This document shows, piece by piece, positions 22,375-34,082 of a DNA stretch of 64,000 bases. Position 1 is the stretch's first letter; each line of letters starts with the position of its first letter. A model generated the notes under the pieces. That model worked only from the letters and a program-made list of their open reading frames with translations. It was not told where the DNA came from and did no database searches. Source of the DNA: Brachypterus glaber (lineage: Eukaryota > Arthropoda > Insecta > Coleoptera > Kateretidae); assembly GCA_958510825.1 (NCBI GenBank), contig OY294054.1, positions 6,805,683-6,869,682 on the forward strand, written 5' to 3'. Position numbers and translations under genes: made by a program.

Positions 22375-23056
22375 AATGTATTTTTTATTATCAGATTCAC
22401 TTTTAGCAGCCTTAAAAATATACCAGTTTTCACGAAAACAACCCCCCACCTCTTAGGGGGTAGAGTTAGATTGTTTTATTATCAGATTTTCTTTCAGCAA
22501 CCTTAAAAAGTCCAATATACCAATTTTCACAAAAACTACCCACCCCTCAGGGGGTGAAATTAGAAAAATTTTATTATAAAATTCAGTTTTAGCGACCTCA
22601 ACAATCCCAATATATAAATTTTCAAGAAAACTACCCCTGCCCCTCAGGGGGTGGAGTAAGCTTTTTTTATTATCAGATTCACTTTTAGCAACCTCAAAAA
22701 TATACCAGTTTTCACGAAAACTACCCCCCGCCTCTTAGGGGGTGGAGTTAGATTGTTTTATTATCAGATTCTCTTTCAGCAACCTTAAAAAGTCCAATAT
22801 ACCAATTTTCACAAAAATTACCCCCCCCCCTCAGGGGGTTGATTTATAATTTTTTTATGATCAGATTCACTTTTAGAAACCCCATTATACTAGTTTTTAC
22901 GAAAACTACTCCCCATCCCTCAGGGGGTGAAATTAGAAAAAAAATATCAGATTCATATTCGTTGACGCCAAAAACACCTATTTTATTATTTTGACGAAAA
23001 TATTAAAAATATTTAAAAATATTTACCCCCTTACCCCTACGGGGGTGGAGATAGAA
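22375..23056. repeat. ~110 bp minisatellite, array 2
   Basis: About six units of the same minisatellite as at 11760-12262, here better conserved: TTATTATCAGATTCACTTTT, AGCAACCTtAAAAA, AATATACCAATTTTCACRAAAA, then CCCCTCAGGGGGTGGAGTTAGA. The C-rich and G-rich parts of each unit can pair. The array is interrupted at its right end by a non-LTR fragment. Confidence 0.85.
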
Positions 23057-24081
23057 ATGAGGAAGTAGATGAAGAAGATATACTCGTAATGTTTGCTGAT
23101 GATAATAGTTACTTAGGAACAGGTTTAACAATGGACGAAGTTTTAAAGAAAATACAGCTTATGATTAATAGATTTGAGAATTGGTATAAGACCAACAAAT
23201 TATTTTTAAACAAAAACAAAACTGTTTCTGTGAATTTTTCAGCTCAGAGCAAAAAATTTTATCAGTCATATTTAATAAAAGTTAGCGGAAAATCCATAGA
23301 ACAGGTACAAGCTACTAAGTTTTTAGGAGTAACTTTGGAAAATAATTTGTGTTGGGATTTGCACATAGATGACCTATGTAAAAAGCTCGCTCCCAGTTCA
23401 TTTGCGTTATCTAGACTAAGAGAACTAACATCGAGGAATGTTTTTATATCATATTATTATGCTCAAGTTTATAGTCGAATAAAATATGGTATACTATTTT
23501 GGGGGTTTTCCGGTCAATCCGATAGAGTTTTTCGTTTGCAAAAAAAGGCAATAAGAGCAATTGTAGGTGTCTCCAGAACAACTTCTTGTAAACCTCTCTT
23601 TAAAGAACTGAATATACTAACTGTAGCGTCTCTTTTTATATTTGAATCATTGTTATTTGTTAGACAAAATCCTGAAAAGTTTACAAGTCATTCTGATTTT
23701 CACGACTATAACACAAGAGGTAGGGATGAACTTTGCCTGCCATTGCACAATCTTGTGTTGTACGAAAAAAATCCAGTTTATGTTGGGATAAAAATGTATA
23801 GAAAACTACCAGAAGCAATAAAAAGTATTGATACCTTTAATAAGTTTAAAAACGCTTTACGTACTTTTCTGATACAAAATAGTTACTATAAGTATTTAAA
23901 TAAGAGTATTTAAATAATTAAGTTTTGAAATGTTTAAATAATTAAGGTAATTTTGTTATATTAAGATTATTATTATTGTTATTATTTAGACTTGTCCTAT
24001 GCCTATTGTTTCACTGTACTCATGACATTGTACACGTTTCATGTATGGTCTTATTGGATAAATAAATAAACTAAACTAATT
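23057..24081 (+). mobile_element. Non-LTR retrotransposon 3' fragment with FADD box
   Basis: A 5'-truncated non-LTR element. The open frame runs from the junction to 23913 (about 285 residues), then a short 3' region and an (AAATA)-rich tail at 24058-24070. RT palm motif VMFADDNSYLG is at 23086-23118, followed by TKFLGVTLENNLCWDLHIDD and SRIKYGILFWGFSGQSDRVF, which mark the RT thumb and C-terminal region of Jockey/CR1-like proteins. The frame is uncorrupted. It joins minisatellite on the left and Copia sequence on the right. Confidence 0.8.
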
Positions 24082-26529
24082 AGTCCCCCTACGATTGACA
24101 ATAAAAGTTACTATGTAACTTTTATAGATGAAAACACACATTATACTGTAACTTTTCTTATTTCTCAAAAAAGTGAAGTTTTAAGCATGTTTAAAATTTA
24201 TGAAGCTAAAGCATCAGCACATTTCAATACAAAAATAGTAAATTTGTATTGTGATAATGGACGAGAGTATTTGTCTAATGAGTTCAAGGAATTATGTGCT
24301 CAAAAAGGTATAACCTACCATTTAACTGTAGTATACACTCCCCAACAAAATTCAGTTGCTGAACGAATGAACCGTACCATAACAGAAAAAGCTCGTACTA
24401 TGGTTTTAGCAGCAAAATTAAGTAAGGTTTTTTGGGGAGAAGCTGTATTAACAGCAACCTATTTAATTAACAGAATTCCTACTAATGCTCTTGCAAGCAA
24501 CAAAACGCCATATGAACTGTGGTACAACCAATCACCTAATTTAGGCCATTTAAAAATTTTTGGGTCTACAGTTTTTATTCATATCAAGCCTAAACCTGCA
24601 AAATTTGATAAAAAATCGATTAAAGGTATTTTAGTGGGTTATGAAGCGAATGGATATAAAATTTTTAATTTAGAATCCAATCAATTCATAACAGCACGTG
24701 ACATTATCGTCGATGAAACAAGTTTAAAAGACCCTAGGCCTAAAATAGGTGAAATCACTGAAGTACAAATGAGGCAATGTGATGATTCTGTTACAGAGTC
24801 AAATAAAACACAACCTCATGTTACTCAAAAATTAAAGTTTGAACTTGGTAACAAAAACCAAGAAAATACTACTGATAACAAAAAAGTAGATATCCACAGT
24901 AATAAAAATAATGAATATGAACTTGATAATAAAAATCAAGAAGATTCTACCAAATCTAATTCTAAATTAGAAAGGATAGAACATCAGAACAAAAGAATTA
25001 AACTTGATAATAAAAATCAAGATAAGTCTGAGAATTCTGAACTTAGGCGTAGTGGAAGAAACAAAAATCGTCCAAAGCCGTGCTATAGCGAAAATGATGA
25101 TTTATATCAAAAATTTTCGCTTGCAGCAAATTATAGATAAGTGGGTTTTTAACATAAAATATGATGAATATGGCAATCCATATAAATACAAAGCTCGATT
25201 AGTTGCTCGAGGTTTTAATCAACAGTATTTATTGGATTAAATGAAACTTTTGCTCCTGTGGCAAGAATATCCACATTTAGAATGTTAGTAGCTTTTGCAA
25301 ATCAATTTAATTTACTTATTCATCACATGGATGTTAAAACCGCATTTTTGAACGGCATTTTGAAAGAAGATATTTTTCTTAAAGTACCAGATGGTGTTTC
25401 AGCAAAATCTGGTCAGGTATGCAAATTAAACAAAGCACTTTATGGTTTAAAACAATCCTCAAGGTGTTGGTATCAATGTTTTGATGAAACTTTAAAAAGG
25501 AGTGGTTTTAAAAATTCTGATGTGGATCACTGCCTTTATATCTTAGACCGGGGTAATGTAAAGAAAAATATATACTTAATATTATATGTCGATGATCTTT
25601 TAATCATCACATATGATAGTTCTACAATGTTAAAATTCAAGCAATATCTTATGAAATGTTTTCAAATGGTGGATTTAAATGAAATTAAACTTTTCTTGGG
25701 CATAAGGGTACACAGGTTCGATACTAAGATAACTCTTGATCAAAGTATGTACTTAAAGCGCATATTAAATAAATTTAATATGGCAGATTGTAAAGCTGTG
25801 GACACACCACTCCCTAAAAAATTAGATTTTACAGAATTAAATTCTGACCAAGATTGTAAGGCACCCTGTAGAAACCTAATAGGTTGCCTGATGTACGCCA
25901 TGTTTTGTACACGTCCAGATCTGTGTATTGCCGTTGGTATATTAAGCAGATATCAAAATAAAAATAATAGTGAATTATGGAAATGCCTAAAGCGTATTTT
26001 AAGATACGTTAAAGGTACACTAGATTTGAAGCTAACTTATACTAAGGGTAATTACACAGATACTCTTCTTGGTTACGCTGATGCAGATTGGGCGAGTAGT
26101 GAAGATGACAGAAAAAGTACTTCAGGTTATTTATTTCAAGTTTTTGACAATTGTACAATTACATGGAACAGTAGAAAGCAAAATACAGTAGCGGCTTCAT
26201 CTACTGAAGCTGAGTACATGGCTCTTTTTGAAGCTGTCAGGGAGGCTATTTGGCTTAAATCATTACTTGAAAGTATTAATCTAAGTATAAACAAACCAAT
26301 TCCCATATATGAAGATAATACTAGCTGCATCAGCATTGCAAATAATCCAACAAATCATAGAAAGTCCAAGCACATAGATATCAAATATCATTTCACTAGA
26401 GAAAAGATACAAAAAGGTTTAATTATTGTAAATTATATTCCCACAGGTGACCAATTAGCTGACACCTTTACAAAGGGCCTTCAAGCTCAACGTTTTTGCT
26501 TATTAAGAAAAAGAATTGGACTAGAATAA
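24082..26529 (+). pseudogene. Copia (Ty1-type) polyprotein, 3' part: integrase, RT, RNase H
   Basis: It begins abruptly inside the integrase (SPPTIDNKSYYVTFIDE). Core residues follow: YCDNGREYLS (second Asp) and TPQQNSVAERMNRT (Glu). A basic and Asn-rich linker ends at a TAA (25140), where roughly the usual RT N-terminal segment is missing. The RT then continues through two frame changes (about 25135 and 25237): ARLVARGFNQQY, HHMDVKTAFLNGILKEDIF, CKLNKALYGLKQS, ILYVDDLLI. RNase H closes it: ADADWASSEDDRKSTSGY, AASSTEAEYMAL, EDNTSCISIANNP, KHIDIKYHF, GDQLADTFTKGL. The domain order INT-RT-RH is diagnostic of Ty1/Copia. Gag, protease and the 5' LTR are absent. Confidence 0.92.
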
Positions 26530-26617
26530 GTTTTTTTTTGAATTTGTTATTTGCTATAAATAAATATACATTTATTAATATGTATAGGTTTAGACTAAGT
26601 TTATAGTATTTTTTTTT

Positions 26618-26875
26618 GAGTGGGAGTGTTGAAATAGTACAAAATAAAATACTAATTAAATGCATTTATTTCTGTTTAGGAAATTCAAATATAAAGTTTA
26701 GACTATCTGTGTATGACTCATATAAAAGAAATGTTTACCATTTCAATAAGTTAAATTGTTACATAAGTATTTAAGAAACTTTTTGATAAATATCTTTGTA
26801 CAAGTTCTCACAGTTCAGTTCTTTAATATACTTCGTATCTAACACATCGTGTTTTATTTCAATAAATCTAATACG
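26618..26875 (+). repeat. Copia polypurine tract and 3' LTR
   Basis: A purine tract GAGTGGGAG (26618-26626) is followed at 26627 by TGTTGAAATAG, the expected start of a Copia LTR, about 100 bp after the polyprotein stop. The end is approximate because there is no 5' LTR to compare; minisatellite sequence resumes by 26880. Confidence 0.7.
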
Positions 26876-26879
26876 ATTT

Positions 26880-27544
26880 AATTTCAGCAACCTTAAAAAC
26901 CCCTATATAGCAATTTTCAAATTTTTGTAAAAAAATGTATTTTTCCCCATACCATACACCCCAATGTTCAACAAAAACAATCCCGAGCGAGAACTTTTGG
27001 TAACATACAGGTATGCCAAATTTCAAGTCTCTAGTTTAAAGCGTTTTTGAGTTATCGTGGATACAAGATTTCTGGACAGAACGATCGACTGATAATTTTT
27101 TTTTGCTTGAAATTGATTTATATCGACATAAAACGAAACGCAAAAATACGAAAAGAGAAATTTTTAAAAATTTTGCACGAATACAAGGCTTTCCGAAATT
27201 TTGAAATTTTTCGAAATGGGAAAGCAAAATAAAGAAGTAAAGTCACAATTGTGACACCCTGGTATAAAAAAGGTATAAATTAAATTTATTATGAAAAAAA
27301 CAAAACGAAAATAAAAAAAAACTTTTTCTCCTTAAAATATTAAAATAACATTAAATAATTCAAAATATTGTTGTTCTTTAAATAACTCCCCATAAAATCT
27401 CCGTTACTGGATTCAATCTAAAACTGTTTTTATTTTTACAAACCTCACATGTGTGTTAGTGTTGCTTAAAAAAATCAGAGCCATATCTTTAGTATTTATA
27501 TAAAATTTTCATGAAAATGTAGGCAAATACACGAGTAATATGGA
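26880..27544. other. Minisatellite remnant and AT-rich spacer
   Basis: 26880-26935 is one partial minisatellite unit (ATTTCAGCAACCTTAAAAAC). The remainder is AT-rich; 27020-27060 resembles part of the hairpin MITE at 954-1125 (AAGTCTC..GCGTTTTTGAG). No gene is supported. Confidence 0.45.
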
Positions 27545-27890
27545 TTTTTGATTATCAGATTCACTTTTAGCAACCTTGAAAATATACCAATTTTCTCGAA
27601 AACTACCACCCGCCTCTTAGGGGGTGGAGTTAGAATTTTTTTATTATCAGATTCACTTTCAGCAACCTCAAAAACCCCAATACACCAATTTTCACGAAAA
27701 CTTCCCCCTGCCCCTCAGGGGGCGGAGTTAGAATTTTTTTATTATCAGATTCTCTTTCAGCAACCTTAAAAACCCCAATATACTAATTTTCACAAAATTA
27801 CCCCCACCCGTTTGGGGGTGGAGTTAGAATTTTTTTTGTAATCAGATTCACTTTCAGCAACCTCAAAAACCCCAATATACCAATTTATTA
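27545..27890. repeat. ~110 bp minisatellite, array 3
   Basis: Three and a part units in good condition (TTATCAGATTCACTTTTAGC, AACCTCAAAAACCCCAATA, CCCCTCAGGGGGCGGAGTTA). The last unit breaks off at CCAATTTATT, where non-LTR sequence begins. Confidence 0.85.
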
Positions 27891-29705
27891 TTTAATAGCG
27901 GATTAATTCAGTCAATAAGACATCGGGATTCTTTTAAGAAAAGGTTACTTAATAACTATAGTGAAGAGTTGAATAGAACTTATAAAACCTACAGAAATAA
28001 ATTAAATTAGCTTATAACCAGCCAAGAATGACTATGAAAAAGTGTGGGATGTTTTAAATAACGCTACTAACAATTTTAAGGGAAAAATACAACATTGTAA
28101 ATGATCAGAACGTAACTATTAATTCAGATAGGAGTAAAGCCAATTTTTTTAATATATTTTTTAGAGATGTTGGTGAAAAAATTGTAAAGAAAATCAGTAA
28201 AAATAAAAAACAAAGTCCGGACTTGGGCAAATCTCAAAAAAATTCTATGTTATTGTATGAAATTAGTGAAAGTGAATTGATTAATCAGATAATAAAAAGT
28301 TTAAAAAATAATTCTGCTCCAGGACCGCACTGTATCCACACAAAAACAATAAAGGCTATACACTTAAACATCCTAAAGCCTTTACTTTACATTCTTAATT
28401 TAATATTTTCTACTGGAAAAATTCCCAGGGCCCTTAAGAGTTCCACCGTCATACCTATTTTCAAGACTGGGAACTTTTTAATAAACAATTTTGCAAAAAT
28501 TATGGAAAAATGTCTAAAATTAAAACTTGAAAACTATCTCGACAAATTTAAAATATTTGCAAGTACAGTTTGGATTTAGGAAAAACTTGAGTACAGAGGA
28601 TGCGGTTATAGAATTGGTCAAAAAACTGACAAGTGGCCTGAACTCAGGCTTGAAATGCTTGGTCATCTTTTTGGATTTGGCCAAGGCATTCGACACGGTT
28701 GATCAGGGTATAGTGTTGCGAGGTTGCACAAAATCGGAATAAGAGGTCAAGCTTTAAAACTATTTGAGAGCTATCTGTCAGAAAGATATCAAAATGAAAA
28801 ATTAATGACAAATTTAGTGAATCCATTTTAATTACCAGGGGCGTCCCGCAAGGGACTATCCTTGGTCCAATCTTATTTCTTATTATTAATTTTTTATGAT
28901 TTAAATAACATAAAAAAACAGCTTGATCTCTTATGCCGATGACACTGCGGCAATGTTTTGTGGCCAAACATGGGTAGAGGTTTTTAGACTTGCAGAACAA
29001 GGCATAAAAAAATAAAGGAAAGGCTGGACGACAGCCTTCTTAGTCTTAATATAAGTAAAACTAAATTTATTAGCTTTAGCTTGACTAATGCTGCTCCACC
29101 TGATATGAATGTTTTAAAAACTCATAATGATAACAATTGTACCGCAAATTGTAACTGTCCATTCATACATAGGATTGAATCAATTAAATACCTCGGTATA
29201 ACGATTGATCTGCACTTAAAATGGAAGCTACATATCGCACAATTAACAAAAAGACTAAGAAGGCGGTTTCCGAAATTCCATACACTCCGTTATATACTAG
29301 ACAAAAAAAATTCACTTCTTGTGTACGATGCCTTGGCCGAATCTATCCTTAGATACTGCATTCTAGTTTGGGGTAGTTCACTCGATACAACTCTTCTTTT
29401 TATTAACAATAATCAGTTACCCATAAATTTTTTTTTCAAGTATGTCTTTGGATGTTTAAGTGTATAGCAGATTTTAATTCCCCTCAGCATGCTTATCCTA
29501 CCAGAATTTAAAAAAATGATATTCTTAATATGCCTCTTTTTCGTTCTAGTCATTTACAAAAAAGTATATTTTACTACCGACCTAAAGTATAATTTAATAC
29601 CGAATAATATAAAAATATTAACAAAAAATAAACGTAAAATGAAACTAAAAAAATTTATTATACAGTCTGATACAAATTATTTTTGTAACATTATAAGCTA
29701 AATTA
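27891..29705 (+). pseudogene. Decayed non-LTR retrotransposon RT
   Basis: Several frames carry successive parts of one RT: SLKNNSAPGPHCIHTKTIK (28300), FSTGKIPRALKSSTVIPIFK (28410), LVIFLDLAKAFDTVDQ (28660), a decayed ADDTA box near 28938 on the plus strand, SIKYLGITIDLHLKWKLHIA (29180) and SILRYCILVWGSS (29345). At least four frameshifts or stops separate them, and the endonuclease and ORF1 are missing apart from a possible pre-RT stretch at 27960-28020. It resembles Jockey-superfamily elements and inserted into minisatellite array 3. The weak open frame 29489-29701 has no recognised domain. Confidence 0.78.
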
Positions 29706-30599
29706 TTATAGTTTTGTACGCCCCTGTCAATTCTATGGTTTCAGAATGTGATGTCAATAATTTCACACACATGTATTCATTTTTTCCCTTGCTACTTTGC
29801 TTCTTATCGTTTTTGATAAGAAAGAGATAAATTACATACAGAGCCCCTTAGATGTGATACTCTTTGTATTTAAAGGACCACGCACAAACCTTATGGGTTC
29901 TGGCCCACGGTTAAATTTAATAAAATTTTAATATGTTATAGAAATAAACCTTCTGACAAATACTGTTCACGGGCACAAAGCTCTAAGTCTTATAGATATG
30001 GCTCCCCAGGCCTCTAAACTTGGCAATGATTGAATGTATTTTTTGATATAACTCATTAACGAAAAAAGATATTGAGATGGGACTTCCACCAAAATACTTA
30101 AAATAATTCATTCTTTATTTTTAAGGTCAGTGCCGTCCGAAAAAAGTGTTTAATGTTTTTTATATAATTTATATATATTTTCTTGGACGCCCATGAATTT
30201 TATAGAAGTTTTAAGTTGTAAACAACGTTGCGAACCTTTGCTTTACAACATTTGACCAGTGGTATCTTAGGATCCTAAGTTTATATTTTATTTAAAAAGT
30301 TGCATTTTTTACGTACGCTACTGCTTAAACAGTAAATATTTAGGGCTTTTTCACTTATACAGGGTACAATACTTCGGTAACAATCTAGAAATGATTTATT
30401 AATAGATTTTTTTAATACACAAAAAAGTTTTGTAAGGAAATGGACAAAAAAATTAAAAAAATCAATTTATTTTTTTAGAAACGGTTAAAATGCCTAAGAT
30501 TAAAATATGTTATAGTTCTTACCTTACTGATCAAAATTCTATATAGACAAGAAACTCTAAGTGCAACAGTTTTTTTGCTAGAGCTCATTGATATTGAAA
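29706..30599. other. AT-rich spacer with diverged repeat
   Basis: No gene. The segment 30050-30150 (CTCATTAACGAAAAAAGATATTGAG..) looks like a diverged copy of the outer end of the inverted-repeat element that begins near 30600, so this may be an older piece of the same family. Confidence 0.4.
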
Positions 30600-31004
30600 A
30601 TTCGTAGTTTTTTTAGATATATAAATTCTGAACAAGAAATAATATTGAAATGGTTACTGAAACATAAATTTTTAAAATAACCTATATTTTATTTTTATAT
30701 CAGTGGCGTCACCAAAATTGGTAATTTTTTCTTATAGATTAGCTGCAAAATTGATACGACACTGTTTAAATCACGTGTTAGTTACTTAAAAAAAAGTTCT
30801 TTAGTTTAATTTAATTAGTGAAGTTAAAACAAAAATATTTCAGTTTTATTTTCTGAGTACGCTAGTGATATATTTTTTATCGAATGGGATGGTCTTACAC
30901 AGCAACTGATCCGCATTGGGTTTTGTCATCTGTAGTATTTTATTAACATGAATATTAATGTAGTAATATATTTCTTAAAAAGTAAATAGTATATTATTCA
31001 ATGA

Positions 31005-31204
31005 GCGTATAATAACTGCTATTAATCAATGAGGGTGAATTTTGGGACACGAGCCGAAAGGCGAGTGACCTAATCACTCGGCTGATTAATAGCTATTATA
31101 CGCGAGTAGAATTCTATACTTTATCCACGGCCGTTTTACATTGTAAACCGTTTATTTTTACAGACCCGTGATTTATAAGCCTATTAGTCACGGCCGTGGA
31201 TAAA
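31005..31204. repeat. Two adjacent hairpins in the left arm
   Basis: GCGTATAATAACTGCTATTA (31005) pairs with TAATAGCTATTATACGC (ending 31103), enclosing a smaller GAGCCGAAAGGCGAGTGA.. palindrome. TTTATCCACGGCCGT (31120) pairs with CACGGCCGTGGATAAA (31189-31204). There is no equivalent in the right arm, so this is probably a small inserted MITE or structured sequence. Confidence 0.55.
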
Positions 31205-31226
31205 CATTATTAATATATTATTTTAA

Positions 31227-32137
31227 GTTACATTTTTTGGAATCCAGTAACATGATAAGTGCAATTTTGTGTTAACGGATTATTGCATAAAACCATTTAC
31301 CTAAGTGTCAGTGAATTTAATATCTTTTTACAAAAAATAGGGTTTTAGAATAAGTATGTTCAAAAAGGCATCAGATCATTTTATTTATGCTTTTGAATTT
31401 CGACTTGGACTATTAATTTATCATAAAAAATTTAGTTTTTTAGAAATTAATTTTAAGTGGCCGAAGGTCCAAGATTACAAAATACCTACATTACATTTAC
31501 AAGTATTAACCTAAAAAGTGAAAAACTTTAAACAAAATATACAGATAGAGGATTACTGCATTCTGGCATAATCTGGATGAGCAGGTAAGAGCTCCTATAA
31601 AACACACAACAGGCGATTTTTTTATAATTTTAAGTTATTAAGATTAAAATTAAATAAAAAATAAAAAAATAAAATAACTCCTGGGAGGTTACTGGGTCGC
31701 CTTGTTACTTAGGCCGGTACTGTTTGAGCTTGTATACTTCTCACACGTGACCATAGTTTAGATTAATCTACCTAAGAGAATTATCCCTTTTTAAACATCA
31801 TAGAGTTTTTTGCCGACGACAATTTTATTACCTTTTATTTTCTGTTTTTGGATCTTACCCAAAAATACGACTAAATAAAGTATGAATTTTAAATCTGAAG
31901 TTCACTTTTATTTTTAAAAAGTCTTTTAAACACTTTTGAAGACGCTATTAAATAGTCCAAGTCGATATTCAAAAGCATAAATAAACTGATCTGATGCCTT
32001 TTTGAACATACTTATTCTAAAACCCTATTTCTTGTAAAAAGATATTAAATTCACTGGCACTTAGGTAAATGGTTTTATGCAATAATCCGTTAATCCAAAA
32101 TTGCACTTGTCATGTTACTGTATTCCAAAAATGTAAC
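31227..32137. mobile_element. 911 bp TIR element flanked by TTAA
   Basis: Ends GTTACATTTTTTGGAATCCA and its complement continue as ~190 bp near-identical inverted repeats (31227-31418 and 31945-32137; for example AAGGCATCAGATCA is mirrored). TTAA lies at 31223-31226 and 32138-32141, matching the target preference of piggyBac-, Kolobok- or Sola-type elements. It is non-coding, so a MITE, nested in the left arm of the larger inverted-repeat element. Confidence 0.78.
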
Positions 32138-32204
32138 TTAAAAAAAGTCCATAAAGTATGTCACGCAAATTGACCAAAATTCATACACTTCTTCTTCTTC
32201 TTCT

Positions 32205-33262
32205 TATTATTATTTTTTGGCATTAGCTCATGAGGCCATATCCGCCAGTGATACTTAAATTAATTTTCACCAAAAAGAACTTTGATATATTTTATTTTAT
32301 ATTTTTGTTATTAAGCATTAGGTACTATTGCGTTTTACTGCGAGCTAGAAGAAGTCATACAAAAGAAGCATTGCGAGTTTAAGCGAGGGTTAAAGTCTAA
32401 GAATTAGATGATTTGGTTGATAGAGCGAATGAAGTTGAAAATGATTTTAACTACAGAAGTTGTAGGATTACCAAGAATAAGAGAGATGTTTAAAGGACTG
32501 CCAATAATTTGGGAAGTTTTGTGTACAAAATATTAATATTTTGTGCGTATAAAGAACATACTAGTAGAATATGATGAATATCTTGCCTTGGGTCTCCACA
32601 TGTGCATGAGGAACTTGGAGCTCTGTTAGTTCGATGCAGGTGGGATTTGGTTAAACAGTTTTCACTACGTAGCCTTAAAAATATGGTAATATGACGCCTC
32701 TCTAAATTGCTATTAAAAATCCATGGTCGAAATAGATGTTGTGTGTGGGTTGCAAAGAAACGTCCTTTTTCCCTAAGAGATTGTGTCCATTCTTGTTTCC
32801 ATTTTTCTTGTATGTTGTTTTTTACGCTTCCTAAAAACTCTGTCCAATGAATCTTGATATTAGCGGTATTTTATACTCTAGTTCACAGATTCGCAAGTAC
32901 ATCTGCTCGTTCGTTTCCATGAATGCCCGTGTGACTGGCTACCCAACTGAATTTAACTGTTACTCCTCTGTCTTCCAAGTTCAGGATAAGTGATTTGCAC
33001 TTAAAAGTTAAATTATTTTTCTTTGGAGAATCATTTGAATTGCAAATTTTCATTAGAGCTGACCGAGAGTCTGAAAATATTATGAAATTCGAGTTTATAG
33101 TGGAACGTTCAGATATCACCAGGAGGGCTTTATGAATAGCGTATGTTTCAGCTGATGCTATTGACATGCAAGATGGCAGTTTAGCTGCAAAGTTATAATT
33201 AAAGGAAGGAATATATACCCCCACACCCACGTTGTTAGAGTTTATAGAGCCGTCTGTTCATT
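32205..33262 (-). mobile_element. Non-LTR (I/R1-like) retrotransposon 3' fragment
   Basis: On the minus strand the fragment starts inside RNase H: TDGSINSNNVGVGVYIP, SAETYAIHKALL, FSDSRSAL, WVASHTGIHGNERADVLAN. It continues to a cysteine knuckle (CTCGDPRQDIHHILLVC) near 32600. All four acidic RNase H residues are visible. Stops and a frame change occur after 32883. The 3' tail is AAT/AAG-rich (32205-32225). The 5' truncation is at 33262, after which the host arm resumes. CACTTC lies on both sides, probably the remnant of a 11-13 bp target duplication. Confidence 0.78.
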
Positions 33263-33570
33263 CTCACTTCATACCCCTTCTCGCGTTTGGACTTTTATTA
33301 TTATTACACTATCCCACAAAACGAAATTTTTGAAGCATTTTTTCTCCTGATTCTGAATCTTTTTTCAGATTTGGGCTACGACCGCACAGTTTTTATATAC
33401 CGAGTGTTTTAGAAAAAAAAACACCTTTTTCCAAATGACTGTAGAATTTATTTTTTTGAATATTTTTTAATCAAATTCGGGTCCCTTATAAAAAAAGGAT
33501 GTGCTTTTAAGACTTTGGAAGATTTTTTTAAATATCGACCCCCATTTTTTTTGTGTCTTTTTGTAGTAGG

Positions 33571-34082
33571 TTACTGTTTTAGCCTTGAACCCAAAAGTTC
33601 AGATTTTTCTTTACATAATCCCAAGTCTCGCACCAAACTATCCAGGTCATCTTGCTCTAACAAATGAATTTCATTATAGTCAAATGGCAAATCTTGAGAT
33701 GTCGCAGTCATATACTCCCCCATTTCAATATCTTCAGATTCTTTATTTACATTTTCGTTTATTTCAATATCTTGTTCTTCCATTTCAATATCTTGCGTCA
33801 AGATTGTGTTACTAACATTTTCTTTTAATTTTGGCAACGTTACAGATTTTACATTAGGATAAACATAGTTACTTTTGCCTTTCCAATTTGGCCCACGTCC
33901 AATCTTGTTTAAACAAAAATAGCAATCTTCGTGGTGGTTATAAGGTTTATGCCACAATGCAGGAGTTAAAAACTGAATAGAGTTATTATTTATTTTTATG
34001 TAACATGAATTACAACACTTGTTGGATGTCCAGTCCTTTTCCAAATTAAGAACTCTTCGTCCAAATACCCGTAAGTATTAGG
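33571..34082 (-). CDS. Cysteine-rich protein of a repetitive arthropod family, truncated, function unknown
   Basis: The frame is open for about 170 residues and lies at the centre of the large inverted-repeat element. Visible features: a basic start (RVFGRRVLNLEKDWTSNKCC), a possible zinc-binding set CCNSCY...CYFC, an acidic middle (TQDIEMEEQDIEINENVN), and a C-terminal DLDSLVRDLGLCKEKSELLG followed by SRLKQ and a stop. From memory, arthropod genomes carry many copies of a protein with this CCxxCY/DCYFC start and an LVRDL..LLGSRL motif, followed by several hundred more residues. Here the protein ends directly at GSRLKQ, so the C-terminal part is missing. Function is unknown; the multi-copy nature and the inverted repeats suggest cargo or a gene of a mobile element. 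The true start is not fixed; an upstream TAA near 34090 or a splice acceptor limits it. Confidence 0.6.
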
